NCBI GenBank assembly: GCA_900553105.1
Contig: USCE01000038.1
Span: 1 to 9,409, forward strand
DNA length: 9,409 nt
Reading direction: 5' to 3'
DNA from: an uncultured Sutterella sp.
Lineage (GTDB): Bacteria; Pseudomonadota; Gammaproteobacteria; Burkholderiales; Burkholderiaceae_F
The notes beneath the pieces are model-generated. The model had not been told where the DNA came from. It saw only the letters and a list, made by a program, of their open reading frames with translations, and made no database searches. Shown in pieces: positions 1 through 6,278 of the stretch. A program made the translations under genes and the position numbers. Position 1 is the first letter of the stretch; each line of letters opens with the position of its first letter.

Positions 1-1
1 G

Positions 2-325
2 GCTCAAGAGCTTTTGCACTGGGTGGTCACCGAGAGCGACAACGCGGAATTCCAAACGGTGGCGCGCGTGCGTTTGTCGGGCTTTATGCTCGATGACAAC
101 CGTTATGAAGAAGCGGTGACGTTGCTGACGCAAGCACAGCCTGCCGAGCGTGAAATTGCTGTCGTGAAAGATCGTCTGGGCGATGCGTATTTCGCCAAAG
201 GGGACTTGGTCAATGCCCGAGCTGCATGGCAAGAAGCGTTGAAGCATCCTGTAGATGCAGCGCTCATGGGCTTTGTTCAATTAAAGTTGCAAGCGTTGCC
301 TGAAGACAAGGCCGCGGCTCAATAA
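2..325 (+). CDS. yfgM: YfgM-family TPR protein, C-terminal part (5' end outside window)
   Basis: This is the last ~107 codons of a gene that enters from the left edge. The frame is open from base 2 with no need for an internal start. The residues show paired helices of the tetratricopeptide type: VARVRLSGFMLDDNRYEEAV, then a helix pair with AYFAKGDLVNARAAWQEAL. The family (YfgM/DUF2133) is, in E. coli, a periplasmic TPR domain on a single N-terminal membrane anchor. It interacts with the SecYEG translocon and periplasmic chaperones and helps secreted proteins fold. The anchor lies outside the window and cannot be checked. The call rests on the C-terminal TPR pattern and on position: yfgM directly precedes bamB and der in many gamma- and betaproteobacteria, here with 22 bases between its stop and the bamB ATG. 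A different TPR protein is possible but unlikely in this context. Confidence 0.8.
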   Translation, partial: AQELLHWVVTESDNAEFQTVARVRLSGFMLDDNRYEEAVTLLTQAQPAEREIAVVKDRLGDAYFAKGDLVNARAAWQEALKHPVDAALMGFVQLKLQALPEDKAAAQ

Positions 326-347
326 TCGGAAATTGAGGACACTTAAC

Positions 348-1460
348 ATGAAAAAGACACTTCTGGCGGCAGCTTTTGCCGCAGCGCTTTTAGCAGGCTG
401 CAGTACGCCGAGCTCTCAGGCGCCTACGGAATTAAAAGACTATACCTCGATTGCCGAGCCGCAAGTCGTGTGGTCTAAGAGCGTAGGCGAAAGTGTGACG
501 AATTTTTTGGTTCCGGCCGTTGCGGGGTCTTCTGTTTACGTGGCCGGTGATGATGATGTTTATCGGTTAGACGCTGATACGGGTGAAGAGGTTTGGCATT
601 TTGAGGCCGACGCCCGCATTGCTGCCGGCGTGGGCTCTGATGGCTACATCGTGGCCGTGGGCACCGAAAAGGGTGAGTTGGTGGTGTTGGACGCTGCTGG
701 CAACAAGCTCTGGTCTACATTTTTAACCAGTGAAATGGATGCCGTGCCCCTTGTCGGTAACGGTTTGGTGGTTGTCCGAACGGCTGATACCCGTGTGACC
801 GCTTTTGATGCCTCAAGCGGCGAGCAACGCTGGCGCTACCAACGTCAAGCACCGTCTTTAACGGTGAAAAATGCCTCGGGTATGATTTTCTTCGGCCCAA
901 TGATTTTAGTGGGCCAAAGTAATGGCTACCTCTTGGGCTTGTCTCCCGAAGGTCGTCCCGTGTGGCAAGCGCTGATTTCTGAAGCCCGCGGTATTACCGA
1001 AGTGGAACGCTTGGTGGATATTTTGGGCACGCCTATGGTGCACCAAGACTTGCTTTGCGCCTCGGCATTCCAAGGTCGCATGGTGTGCATGGACGCTCAA
1101 AACGGTCAGTTGCGTTGGACGCATGACGTCACGGCCATGACGGCGCCAGCGGCCGACGATCGCTTGGTCTACATTGGTAATACCGCTAGTGAATTCTTTG
1201 CTTTTGAGCGCACGCGCGGCATGCCCATCTGGAAAAACGAAGCGCTTAAGTGGCGCGGTGTGCGTGCTCTGACGCCGATCTCGGGTGTCTTGGCCGTGGG
1301 TGATAGTGAAGGTTACGTGCATACGGTTGATCCTGAAAGCGGACAAATTATCGGTCGCACGCGTTTAGACGGTGCCATTGTTGCACCGGCGCAAAATTAT
1401 GAACAAGGTGCCATCTTCCAAACCGAAGAAGGGGAAGTGGCCTTTATTAAGGTTGAGTAA
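348..1460 (+). CDS. bamB: BamB, outer membrane protein assembly lipoprotein
   Basis: BamB is the beta-propeller lipoprotein of the BAM complex, which folds beta-barrel proteins into the outer membrane; it binds BamA. The 370-residue product (E. coli BamB is 392) starts with a lipoprotein signal: MKK, a hydrophobic stretch and the lipobox LLAGC, with Cys18 as the lipidated residue. Ser at +2 fits outer-membrane sorting. The rest is a run of PQQ-like propeller blades, seen as repeated patterns such as LDADTGEEVWHF, FDASSGEQRWRY, MDAQNGQLRWTH and VDPESGQIIGRT. The segment ARGITEVERLVDILGTP at about residues 213-229 matches the conserved BamB stretch that follows the fourth blade. I chose the ATG at 348 over the in-frame TTG at 333. 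It gives a perfect signal peptide and has a GAGG Shine-Dalgarno at 335-338, while the TTG would place charged extra residues in front. Only 2 bases separate its stop from der, suggesting translational coupling. Confidence 0.96.
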   Translation: MKKTLLAAAFAAALLAGCSTPSSQAPTELKDYTSIAEPQVVWSKSVGESVTNFLVPAVAGSSVYVAGDDDVYRLDADTGEEVWHFEADARIAAGVGSDGYIVAVGTEKGELVVLDAAGNKLWSTFLTSEMDAVPLVGNGLVVVRTADTRVTAFDASSGEQRWRYQRQAPSLTVKNASGMIFFGPMILVGQSNGYLLGLSPEGRPVWQALISEARGITEVERLVDILGTPMVHQDLLCASAFQGRMVCMDAQNGQLRWTHDVTAMTAPAADDRLVYIGNTASEFFAFERTRGMPIWKNEALKWRGVRALTPISGVLAVGDSEGYVHTVDPESGQIIGRTRLDGAIVAPAQNYEQGAIFQTEEGEVAFIKVE

Positions 1461-1462
1461 CG

Positions 1463-2821
1463 ATGCTGCCTGTGATTGCCCTCGTGGGGCGCCCCAATGT
1501 GGGCAAATCGACGCTCTTTAACCGTCTGACGCGCTCGCGAGATGCGCTCGTGGCGGACTTTCCTGGCCTCACGCGAGACCGCCAATACGGTGACGGTCGA
1601 GTCGGTCCTCGTCCTTACCTTGTCATCGATACGGGTGGCTTTGAGCCCGTTAAAAGTGAAGGGATTGTTAAGGCGATGGCTGGTCAAGCCGAGCTAGCAA
1701 TCGAAGAGGCCGACGTGGTGATTTTTGTGGTGGACGCTCGATCGGGGCTCACGCCTCACGATGAGCGTATCGCTCAACACCTGCGTCGAGCTCACCGTCC
1801 GGTCGTCTTGGCGGTCAACAAAGCCGAAGGGCTTGATATGACCCACGCAGCCGAATTCTATGAGCTTGCGATGGGTGAGCCGCAGATGATTTCTGCCGCA
1901 CACGGTCAAGGCGTGCACAACATGATCGAGATGGCGCTCTCGCTGTGCCCCGAAGAAGAAATTGATCTCGTTGACGATGAGGACGAAGAGGCCGAAGGGA
2001 AATTGCCGCGTGTTAAAGTGGCCATGGCCGGTCGCCCCAATGCCGGCAAGAGCACGCTCATTAATGCGCTTTTAGGTGAGGACCGTTTGATTGCCTACGA
2101 TATGCCCGGCACGACTCGCGATGCGATTCGGGTGGATTTCGAGTATAACGGTCGCGATTATGCGTTAATCGATACGGCCGGTCTTCGCCGCAAGGGTAAA
2201 GTGTTTGAAGCCATTGAGAAATTCTCGGTGGTGAAAACCTTGCAAGCCATCGCGGACTCCAATGTCGTGATTTTGGTGCTCGATGCCAAGGAAGGTATTA
2301 CAGAGCACGATGCACACATCGCTGGTTATGCGCTCGAGAGCGGTCGGGCATTGGTGGTGGCCATCAATAAGTGGGATGCGTTGGACTCCTATGCACGCAG
2401 TCGGGTCGATGAAGAGCTCGAGCACAAGATGCATTTCTTAAATTGGGCTCGTACGATTCACATTTCAGCTTTAAAGCGCAACGGTCTGAATCACTTGATG
2501 AAAGCAGTCAGCGACGCTCACGCAGCTGCTTTTGCAAAGCTTTCTACACCGAAATTAACTCGTGCTTTGATCGAAGCTGTGCAACGGCAGTCGCCGCCGC
2601 GCGTCAAGGGTGTTCGACCCAAGCTTCGCTATGCGCACCAAGGCGGACAGAACCCGCCCGTGGTGGTTATTCATGGCAATAGTCTCCAAGCGGTGCCTGA
2701 TAGCTATAAGCGTTATCTTGAAGGCTGGTTTAGAGATCAATTTAATTTAGCAGGCACACCGCTGCGAATTGAGTTTAAAATTAATAAGAATCCTTACGTG
2801 GATAATGCCAAGAAGGATTGA
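1463..2821 (+). CDS. der: Der (EngA), double-GTPase ribosome assembly factor
   Basis: Der is an essential GTPase that acts in late assembly of the 50S ribosomal subunit. The 452-residue product has the diagnostic tandem G domains followed by a KH-like RNA-binding domain. First G domain: G1 GRPNVGKS at 9-16, G3 DTGG at 56-59, G4 NKAE at 119-122. An acidic linker (EEEIDLVDDEDEEAE, 164-178) joins it to the second: G1 GRPNAGKS at 190-197, the PGTTRD switch at 215-220, G3 DTAG at 237-240, G4 NKWD at 302-305. The KH-like domain covers roughly 355-445. Length is typical; the E. coli protein is about 490 because its linker and C-terminus are longer. G4 of the first domain has Glu in place of the usual Asp (NKxD); I recall similar NKxE forms in other betaproteobacteria, so this may be lineage-typical. 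The start lies 2 bases after the bamB stop, with AAGG about 10 bases upstream. Confidence 0.98.
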   Translation: MLPVIALVGRPNVGKSTLFNRLTRSRDALVADFPGLTRDRQYGDGRVGPRPYLVIDTGGFEPVKSEGIVKAMAGQAELAIEEADVVIFVVDARSGLTPHDERIAQHLRRAHRPVVLAVNKAEGLDMTHAAEFYELAMGEPQMISAAHGQGVHNMIEMALSLCPEEEIDLVDDEDEEAEGKLPRVKVAMAGRPNAGKSTLINALLGEDRLIAYDMPGTTRDAIRVDFEYNGRDYALIDTAGLRRKGKVFEAIEKFSVVKTLQAIADSNVVILVLDAKEGITEHDAHIAGYALESGRALVVAINKWDALDSYARSRVDEELEHKMHFLNWARTIHISALKRNGLNHLMKAVSDAHAAAFAKLSTPKLTRALIEAVQRQSPPRVKGVRPKLRYAHQGGQNPPVVVIHGNSLQAVPDSYKRYLEGWFRDQFNLAGTPLRIEFKINKNPYVDNAKKD

Positions 2822-2830
2822 TTTTGAAAC

Positions 2831-2853
2831 GCTGCGGGTCAGCGACCCGCGGC
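2831..2853 (+). promoter_or_regulatory. Strong hairpin without U-tract between der and hfq
   Basis: GCTGCGGGTC (2831-2840) pairs with GACCCGCGGC (2844-2853) to give a 10-bp GC-rich stem, with one G·U pair, around the 3-base loop AGC. The next bases are ACTAACAAGAAG, so there is no U-run and it is not a canonical intrinsic terminator. It starts 10 bases after the der stop. It could be an mRNA 3'-end stabiliser or processing site, a pause or attenuation site, or a Rho-dependent end. The structure is seen; the role is inferred. Confidence 0.55.
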
Positions 2854-2896
2854 ACTAACAAGAAGACGTGCGATTTCAAACGTCCGGAGAATAACA

Positions 2897-3136
2897 ATGA
2901 CAAATAAAGGCCAACTTTTACAAGATCCGTTCCTCAATATTTTGCGTAAGGAACACATTCCTGTCTCGATTTATCTTGTCAATGGCATCAAATTACAAGG
3001 TCAGGTTGAATCCTTTGACCAGTACGTGGTTTTGCTTCGCAACACGGTCACTCAAATGGTTTACAAACATGCCATCAGTACCGTGGTGCCCACCAAACCC
3101 GTCAACATGCCCGTTGGCGGTGAAGCAGAGGGCTGA
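2897..3136 (+). CDS. hfq: Hfq, RNA chaperone
   Basis: Hfq is the hexameric Sm-like protein that binds small RNAs and A-rich or U-rich mRNA sites and promotes their pairing. The 79-residue product aligns almost without gaps to E. coli Hfq. Visible features are the N-terminal QDPFLN segment (Q9, D10 on the proximal face), the Sm1 core VSIYLVNGIKLQGQVESFD (23-41) with Tyr26 and the distal-face G30-I31-K32 region, and the Sm2 signature YKHA at 56-59 with the uridine-contacting K57 and H58. Position 43 is Tyr where E. coli has Phe42, a conservative change in the proximal pore. The C-terminal tail is very short (about 10 residues after the Sm fold), as in many betaproteobacteria. The start has GGAGA at 2886-2890, six bases before the ATG. 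A weak inverted pair, GACGT (2865-2869) and ACGTC (2880-2884), could fold just before the Shine-Dalgarno. An intrinsic terminator follows the gene. Confidence 0.98.
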   Translation: MTNKGQLLQDPFLNILRKEHIPVSIYLVNGIKLQGQVESFDQYVVLLRNTVTQMVYKHAISTVVPTKPVNMPVGGEAEG

Positions 3137-3178
3137 TTGAACGCTGATGCGGTGTGTGCGTTGTGCACGCCGTGCTAA

Positions 3179-3226
3179 AAAGAGTGTGCTATTGAGAGTG
3201 GTCTCAGGCACGCTCTTTGCTTTTTT
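3179..3226 (+). terminator. Intrinsic terminator after hfq
   Basis: AAAGAGTGTGC (3179-3189) pairs with GCACGCTCTTT (3208-3218) in an 11-bp stem with one G·U. The enclosed segment carries a second small hairpin, TGAGA (3193-3197) with TCTCA (3202-3206). The stem is followed by GC and a T6 run at 3221-3226. It ends hfq transcription, yet hflX begins only 14 bases later with no clear promoter between, so it probably acts as an attenuator that lets part of the transcription into hflX. Confidence 0.85.
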
Positions 3227-3239
3227 ATTTAGAAAATAA

Positions 3240-4409
3240 ATGACTGTTTTCCAGATTGACTCTGCTCGTCAAGAGTCCCCGAAAGCGTTCTTGGTGTGTA
3301 TTTCGACTTCCCGATTGGTGCTGCCTGATGCACCTGAGGAGCTCACCGAGCTAGTGCGAAGTGATGCCTTGGAGCCAGTGGGGATGATGCTTGCCAAGCG
3401 CGATAAACCCGATCCGGCGACCTACCTAGGCAGTGGTAAGATCGAGGAGTTAAAAGAAGAAATTAAGCAAGCTGGTGCCGGTGTTGTGGTGTTTGATGTT
3501 GCGTTAACCGCGGCTCAGCAAAGAAACATTGAGCGCGCTATCGACTGTGCGGTACTTGATCGCACGCAGCTGATTTTAGAAATCTTTCGCCGCCGCGCGA
3601 AAAGCCGTGAGGGGCGCCTTCAGGTGGAATTGGCGCACCTGGAGCATTTGTCCACGCGCCTGGTGCGCGGTTGGACGCACTTGGAGCGTCAACGCGGGGG
3701 CTTAGGTAAAACGGGCGGCCCAGGTGAAAAGCAGATCGAATTGGACCGCCGCATGATCGGTGTGCGCGTCAAGCAGTTAAAGGAGCAGTTAAAAAAGCTT
3801 CAAAAGCAACGCAACACGCAACGCCAAAGTCGCTCGCGAAGTGATGTCGTGTCGTTATCCATCGTGGGCTACACCAATGCCGGAAAATCGACGCTTTTTA
3901 ACACCCTCACGAAAAGCGACGTTTATGCAGAAAATCAACTCTTTGCCACGTTGGATACGACGGCGAGACGCTGCTACGTGGGCGAAGGTGAGACGGTGGT
4001 CCTAAGTGACACGGTGGGATTTATCCGAGGACTTCCCCATCAACTCATCGAGGCCTTTAAGTCCACGCTCGATGAGACCGTGCATGCCGACATTTTGCTT
4101 CATGTGGTGGATGCTTCGAGCCCTGCCAAAGACGACCAGATTGTGGAAGTCAATAAGGTTTTGGAAGAAATCGACGCACATGAGATTCCGACGATTTTGG
4201 TACTCAATAAGATCGATCGCACGGATTTGCCCGCGGAGATTTTGCGCGACAGCGAAGGCTCGATTGTGGCCGTAAGAATATCTGCGCTTAAAGGCACGGG
4301 GCTTGATTTACTGCGGGAAGCTATTCGGGAAAAGGCACGCGAAATGAAAGAAATTAATAAGAGTGTGCCGCGCGAGCCCGAAGAGTGGGAGTACTTTGTT
4401 CAAGAATAA
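3240..4409 (+). CDS. hflX: HflX, ribosome-associated GTPase
   Basis: HflX is an Obg/HflX-class GTPase that binds the 50S subunit and splits stalled or stress-damaged 70S ribosomes. The 389-residue protein shows the N-terminal HflX nucleotide-binding fold (about 15-110), then the helical linker containing the family signature LERQRGGLGKTGG and GPGEKQIELDRR (about 148-171). A basic coiled segment (KQLKEQLKKLQKQRNTQRQSRSR, 178-200) leads into the G domain: G1 GYTNAGKS at 210-217, the switch region FATLDTTAR, G3 DTVGF at 257-261, G4 NKID at 323-326 and G5 SAL at 348-350. It is shorter than E. coli HflX (426), mainly through a reduced C-terminal domain. The ATG at 3240 gives the expected N-terminus but has no visible Shine-Dalgarno: the upstream bases are the terminator tail and an A/T-rich run. 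Expression therefore probably depends on read-through from hfq. The usual downstream partners hflK and hflC do not follow. Confidence 0.96.
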   Translation: MTVFQIDSARQESPKAFLVCISTSRLVLPDAPEELTELVRSDALEPVGMMLAKRDKPDPATYLGSGKIEELKEEIKQAGAGVVVFDVALTAAQQRNIERAIDCAVLDRTQLILEIFRRRAKSREGRLQVELAHLEHLSTRLVRGWTHLERQRGGLGKTGGPGEKQIELDRRMIGVRVKQLKEQLKKLQKQRNTQRQSRSRSDVVSLSIVGYTNAGKSTLFNTLTKSDVYAENQLFATLDTTARRCYVGEGETVVLSDTVGFIRGLPHQLIEAFKSTLDETVHADILLHVVDASSPAKDDQIVEVNKVLEEIDAHEIPTILVLNKIDRTDLPAEILRDSEGSIVAVRISALKGTGLDLLREAIREKAREMKEINKSVPREPEEWEYFVQE

Positions 4410-4421
4410 GGTGAGGCTAAG

Positions 4422-4465
4422 ATGGTGGTCGTTTTCAAATAAACAAGAACGATCGCCGTTTTTTT
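4422..4465 (+). terminator. Intrinsic terminator after hflX
   Basis: GGTGGTCGTT (4424-4433) pairs with AACGATCGCC (4448-4457) in a 10-bp stem with two G·U pairs, extendable by A4422-T4459. The loop is 14 bases, and a T7 run follows at 4459-4465. It lies 13 bases after the hflX stop, so the core block ends here. Confidence 0.85.
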
Positions 4466-4530
4466 GGGGTCTTTGATTCTTTTAATGTATTGTTCCCGGA
4501 TCAATCCCGTCCTGCCAGAAGCTTTTGAGA

Positions 4531-4543
4531 TGTAGGTTCTACA
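4531..4543. promoter_or_regulatory. Small dyad next to the -35 of the thioredoxin-fold gene
   Basis: TGTAG (4531-4535) and CTACA (4539-4543) form a perfect inverted repeat around GTT, ending 2 bases before the proposed -35 hexamer. The placement would suit a regulator-binding site. A 5-bp dyad can easily arise by chance, so confidence is low. Confidence 0.2.
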
Positions 4544-4545
4544 GC

Positions 4546-4575
4546 TTGAGCCAACAGTTATTGAGCGAATATGCT
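4546..4575 (+). promoter_or_regulatory. Putative sigma70 promoter of the thioredoxin-fold gene
   Basis: TTGAGC (4546-4551) as -35 and TATGCT (4570-4575) as -10 are separated by 18 bases. This lies between the hflX terminator and the next gene, so a promoter is required about here. It predicts a leader of about 50 bases. The upstream in-frame ATG at 4571 would sit inside the -10 hexamer, which argues for the later start codon at 4634. Confidence 0.5.
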
Positions 4576-4633
4576 AGAGTCCAAGAGTACATTGGTGTCT
4601 GAGTCAACGGATTTTTATTTGGAGAGTTTGACC

Positions 4634-5212
4634 ATGCAATCTCGGCGCTCGTTATTGATATCGGCTTTGGCTTTGGGGCTAACTTCCGCGACCGCCTGGG
4701 CGGCGCCTGCCGTCGTACCTTCCATTTGGGAAGGCGAGAAAATGTATACAACGCTGGCTAAAGACGGCACGGGCATTGCCTCGTCTTCTGATACAACGTT
4801 GCCCGTGGCGTATGTGTTTTTCGATACCCAATGTCGAGACTGCTGGCAGCTGCACCAAAAACTCGCCAAGCTAACAGATCGCGTTCGTTTTATCTATTTC
4901 CCGATCGCGTACATGAACATTCACTCCGAGCCTCAAGCGACGACAATTTTGACGGCAAAGAATCCGTTAGCAAAGCTTGAAGAACACTTTGCTCACTACA
5001 CCGACATTGAATTCGTAGGAATCCGTTATCCAGCCGTTGAAACCTTGCCCGCAGACATTCGCAATAAGGTGTGGACAAACACCAAACTGCACCGTCGCAG
5101 TGGGTGTCGAGCCGTGCCGTACGGGGTCTTTAAGAATTCAAAAGGACAGTTCGTGCCCTTTGATGAACGGCTGACTTTGGAAGAGCTTGAGCAACTTTTT
5201 GAGTTGAAGTAA
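4634..5212 (+). CDS. Secreted thioredoxin-fold protein with CRDC active site (DsbC/DsbG-like)
   Basis: The 192-residue product begins with a Sec signal peptide: MQSRRS, a hydrophobic core LLISALALGL, and a cleavage site near AWA/AP at residues 23-24. The mature part shows a thioredoxin-type layout. A beta-strand VAYVFFDTQ leads into Cys67-Arg-Asp-Cys70 at the start of a helix, and a later VP pair (V161-P162) fits the cis-proline that faces the active site. It is most like the catalytic domain of periplasmic disulfide isomerases of the DsbC/DsbG group, but there is no room for their N-terminal dimerisation domain. The motif CRDC differs from CGYC (DsbC), CPYC (DsbG) and CPHC (DsbA). A third cysteine, Cys158, sits four residues before the cis-proline. 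I chose ATG 4634 because it gives the clean signal peptide and has GGAGAG at 4621-4626; the earlier in-frame ATG (4571) overlaps the promoter. The gene stands alone with its own promoter, so its substrate is unknown. Confidence 0.8.
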   Translation: MQSRRSLLISALALGLTSATAWAAPAVVPSIWEGEKMYTTLAKDGTGIASSSDTTLPVAYVFFDTQCRDCWQLHQKLAKLTDRVRFIYFPIAYMNIHSEPQATTILTAKNPLAKLEEHFAHYTDIEFVGIRYPAVETLPADIRNKVWTNTKLHRRSGCRAVPYGVFKNSKGQFVPFDERLTLEELEQLFELK

Positions 5213-5215
5213 TTG

Positions 5216-5245
5216 AGCGCTCGGTTGGCGCTACGAAGACTTTTT
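5216..5245 (+). terminator. Weak possible terminator between convergent genes
   Basis: AGCGC (5216-5220) can pair with GCGCT (5228-5232), and a T5 run follows at 5241-5245. The 8-base gap between stem and T-run is longer than usual, so this is a weak candidate. It is the only one in the 36-base gap between the thioredoxin-fold gene and the converging phosphoesterase gene. Confidence 0.3.
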
Positions 5246-5248
5246 CGA

Positions 5249-6001
5249 TTAAAGTTCAAACACCGCATCCGATACCAGTTTGCCCTCGTCATAGCGAATG
5301 CAATAACCTAATTGGTTCGATAAGAGTTTTGTGTGCCCGAGTTGTGCGTCAAGATTGAAGTGTGAGTGTCCGTAGATCCACACATCGATATCGCTTTGGG
5401 CTATCCAGTCAGCCAATTCCGCGGCAAAGCCATAAGTCGAGAGACTGGTTCTGTAGCAAGGTTGTACGACTGCAGAACTCGGTAAGTGGTGCGTTACAAC
5501 GACTTTCTTTTTGGCTTGACTGTTGCTGACCGCATTTTGCAAATAAGATAGAGCCTCTATGTGAAGTGCGTTGTAGTCATCAACAGAGATTTTCTTTTCT
5601 CCATGAATAATCTTTCGAAAGTCCACCATATGGGTTTTGACAACCGCCTGAGCCATGAGTGGCACGTGAGTCCAAAGAGGGGTTAAGAAAAAGTCGATTT
5701 CATCAATCTTGACTGTTTTGTTGTAGTAGTACGCGATGTTGGGTCTGATGTGAATTTCCAGTTCTTTCAGACCCGCCACATCGGTGCCGTAGAACTCGTG
5801 GTTGCCCGGCGTGATCAATATGCGATCGTAGTGCTTCTCACACCAGTCCCAAAAGGCCTCAGCACATTCTTGAACGATCAGGGGACAGATGTCGCCTGCC
5901 AATACCAAGATGTCGCCCGCCACCTTGATTGGGTTGGAGGCTAAGAAATCTCGGTTTTCTTCAAATTCCAGATGCAGATCAGAGGCGTATTGGATTTTCA
6001 T
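5249..6001 (-). CDS. Calcineurin-like metallophosphoesterase
   Basis: The 250-residue protein carries the complete set of metal-binding motifs of the calcineurin-like phosphoesterase superfamily, in order: DLH (Asp8, His10), GDI (Asp37), GNHE (Asn67, His68), a mid-protein THH (His171) and GHSH (211-214, with His212 and His214). These residues hold a two-metal centre that hydrolyses phosphoesters. The natural substrate (nucleotide, nucleic acid, phosphoprotein or other) cannot be told from the motifs. No signal peptide or membrane segment is seen, so it is probably cytoplasmic. The start is firm, because DLH falls at residues 8-10 as usual for the family, yet no Shine-Dalgarno precedes it; the upstream bases on its strand are CTTTTTTAATACC. 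It is isolated: it converges with the thioredoxin-fold gene and is cut off from alaX by a terminator. The long AT-rich upstream region hints at a recently exchanged locus. Confidence 0.9.
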   Translation of the reverse strand: MKIQYASDLHLEFEENRDFLASNPIKVAGDILVLAGDICPLIVQECAEAFWDWCEKHYDRILITPGNHEFYGTDVAGLKELEIHIRPNIAYYYNKTVKIDEIDFFLTPLWTHVPLMAQAVVKTHMVDFRKIIHGEKKISVDDYNALHIEALSYLQNAVSNSQAKKKVVVTHHLPSSAVVQPCYRTSLSTYGFAAELADWIAQSDIDVWIYGHSHFNLDAQLGHTKLLSNQLGYCIRYDEGKLVSDAVFEL

Positions 6002-6209
6002 GGTATTAAAAAAGCGAAAGGTTTTTAGAAAGGAGAGAAGCGATCAAAGTTCGAGAAAAAACGTTTTGCCATGCGCACAGAACGGTTATATATTTTGAAT
6101 AAAAATAAAAGTGCATTTTCGATTTTATAGAAAATTTTTAAAGACTGACTTCTACTTAATATATTGAAAATTAAATGCTTCATTAAAAAAGATTTGTTAA
6201 CAAGAAACA
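6002..6209. other. AT-rich intergenic region upstream of the phosphoesterase gene
   Basis: About 210 bases with no convincing gene. Base composition is far more A/T-rich than in the flanking genes, especially 6085-6200. A perfect 10-base palindrome, TTGTTAACAA, lies at 6194-6203. Several TATA-like stretches on the minus strand could serve as -10 elements for the phosphoesterase gene, but none has a convincing -35 at normal spacing, so I do not assign a promoter. A short minus-strand reading frame here (6025-6210, GTG start) has low-complexity K/F/L/S-rich residues and no ribosome-binding site, and I do not call it. Confidence 0.5.
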
Positions 6210-6240
6210 CAAAAGCCGCTTTTTGATAAAGCGGCTTTTG
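6210..6240 (-). terminator. Intrinsic terminator of the alaX gene (symmetrical stem)
   Basis: CAAAAGCCGCTTT (6210-6222) and AAAGCGGCTTTTG (6228-6240) form a perfect 13-bp stem around a 5-base loop. Read on the minus strand it follows the alaX stop by about 38 bases and ends in TTTTGTGTTT. The A-run/T-run flanks make it symmetrical, so it could stop transcription in both directions. Confidence 0.85.
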
Positions 6241-6278
6241 TCAGCGGGAACTTTTACACATAAACAAACCAATTTCGC

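Noticed and set aside
333..347. An upstream TTG start for bamB
   Set aside because: It would add MRTLN before a perfect lipoprotein signal and overlap the Shine-Dalgarno of the ATG at 348.
906..1346. A 146-codon open frame on the minus strand inside bamB
   Set aside because: It is antisense to a firmly identified gene, has histidine/arginine-rich residues typical of shadow frames, and has no ribosome-binding site.
4571..4633. An upstream ATG start for the thioredoxin-fold gene
   Set aside because: The ATG lies inside the likely -10 hexamer, and the extension would precede and spoil a clean Sec signal peptide that begins at 4634 with its own GGAGAG.
6025..6210. A 61-codon minus-strand frame between alaX and the phosphoesterase gene
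   Set aside because: It starts with GTG inside the region next to a terminator, has no ribosome-binding site, and is low-complexity because of AT-rich DNA.
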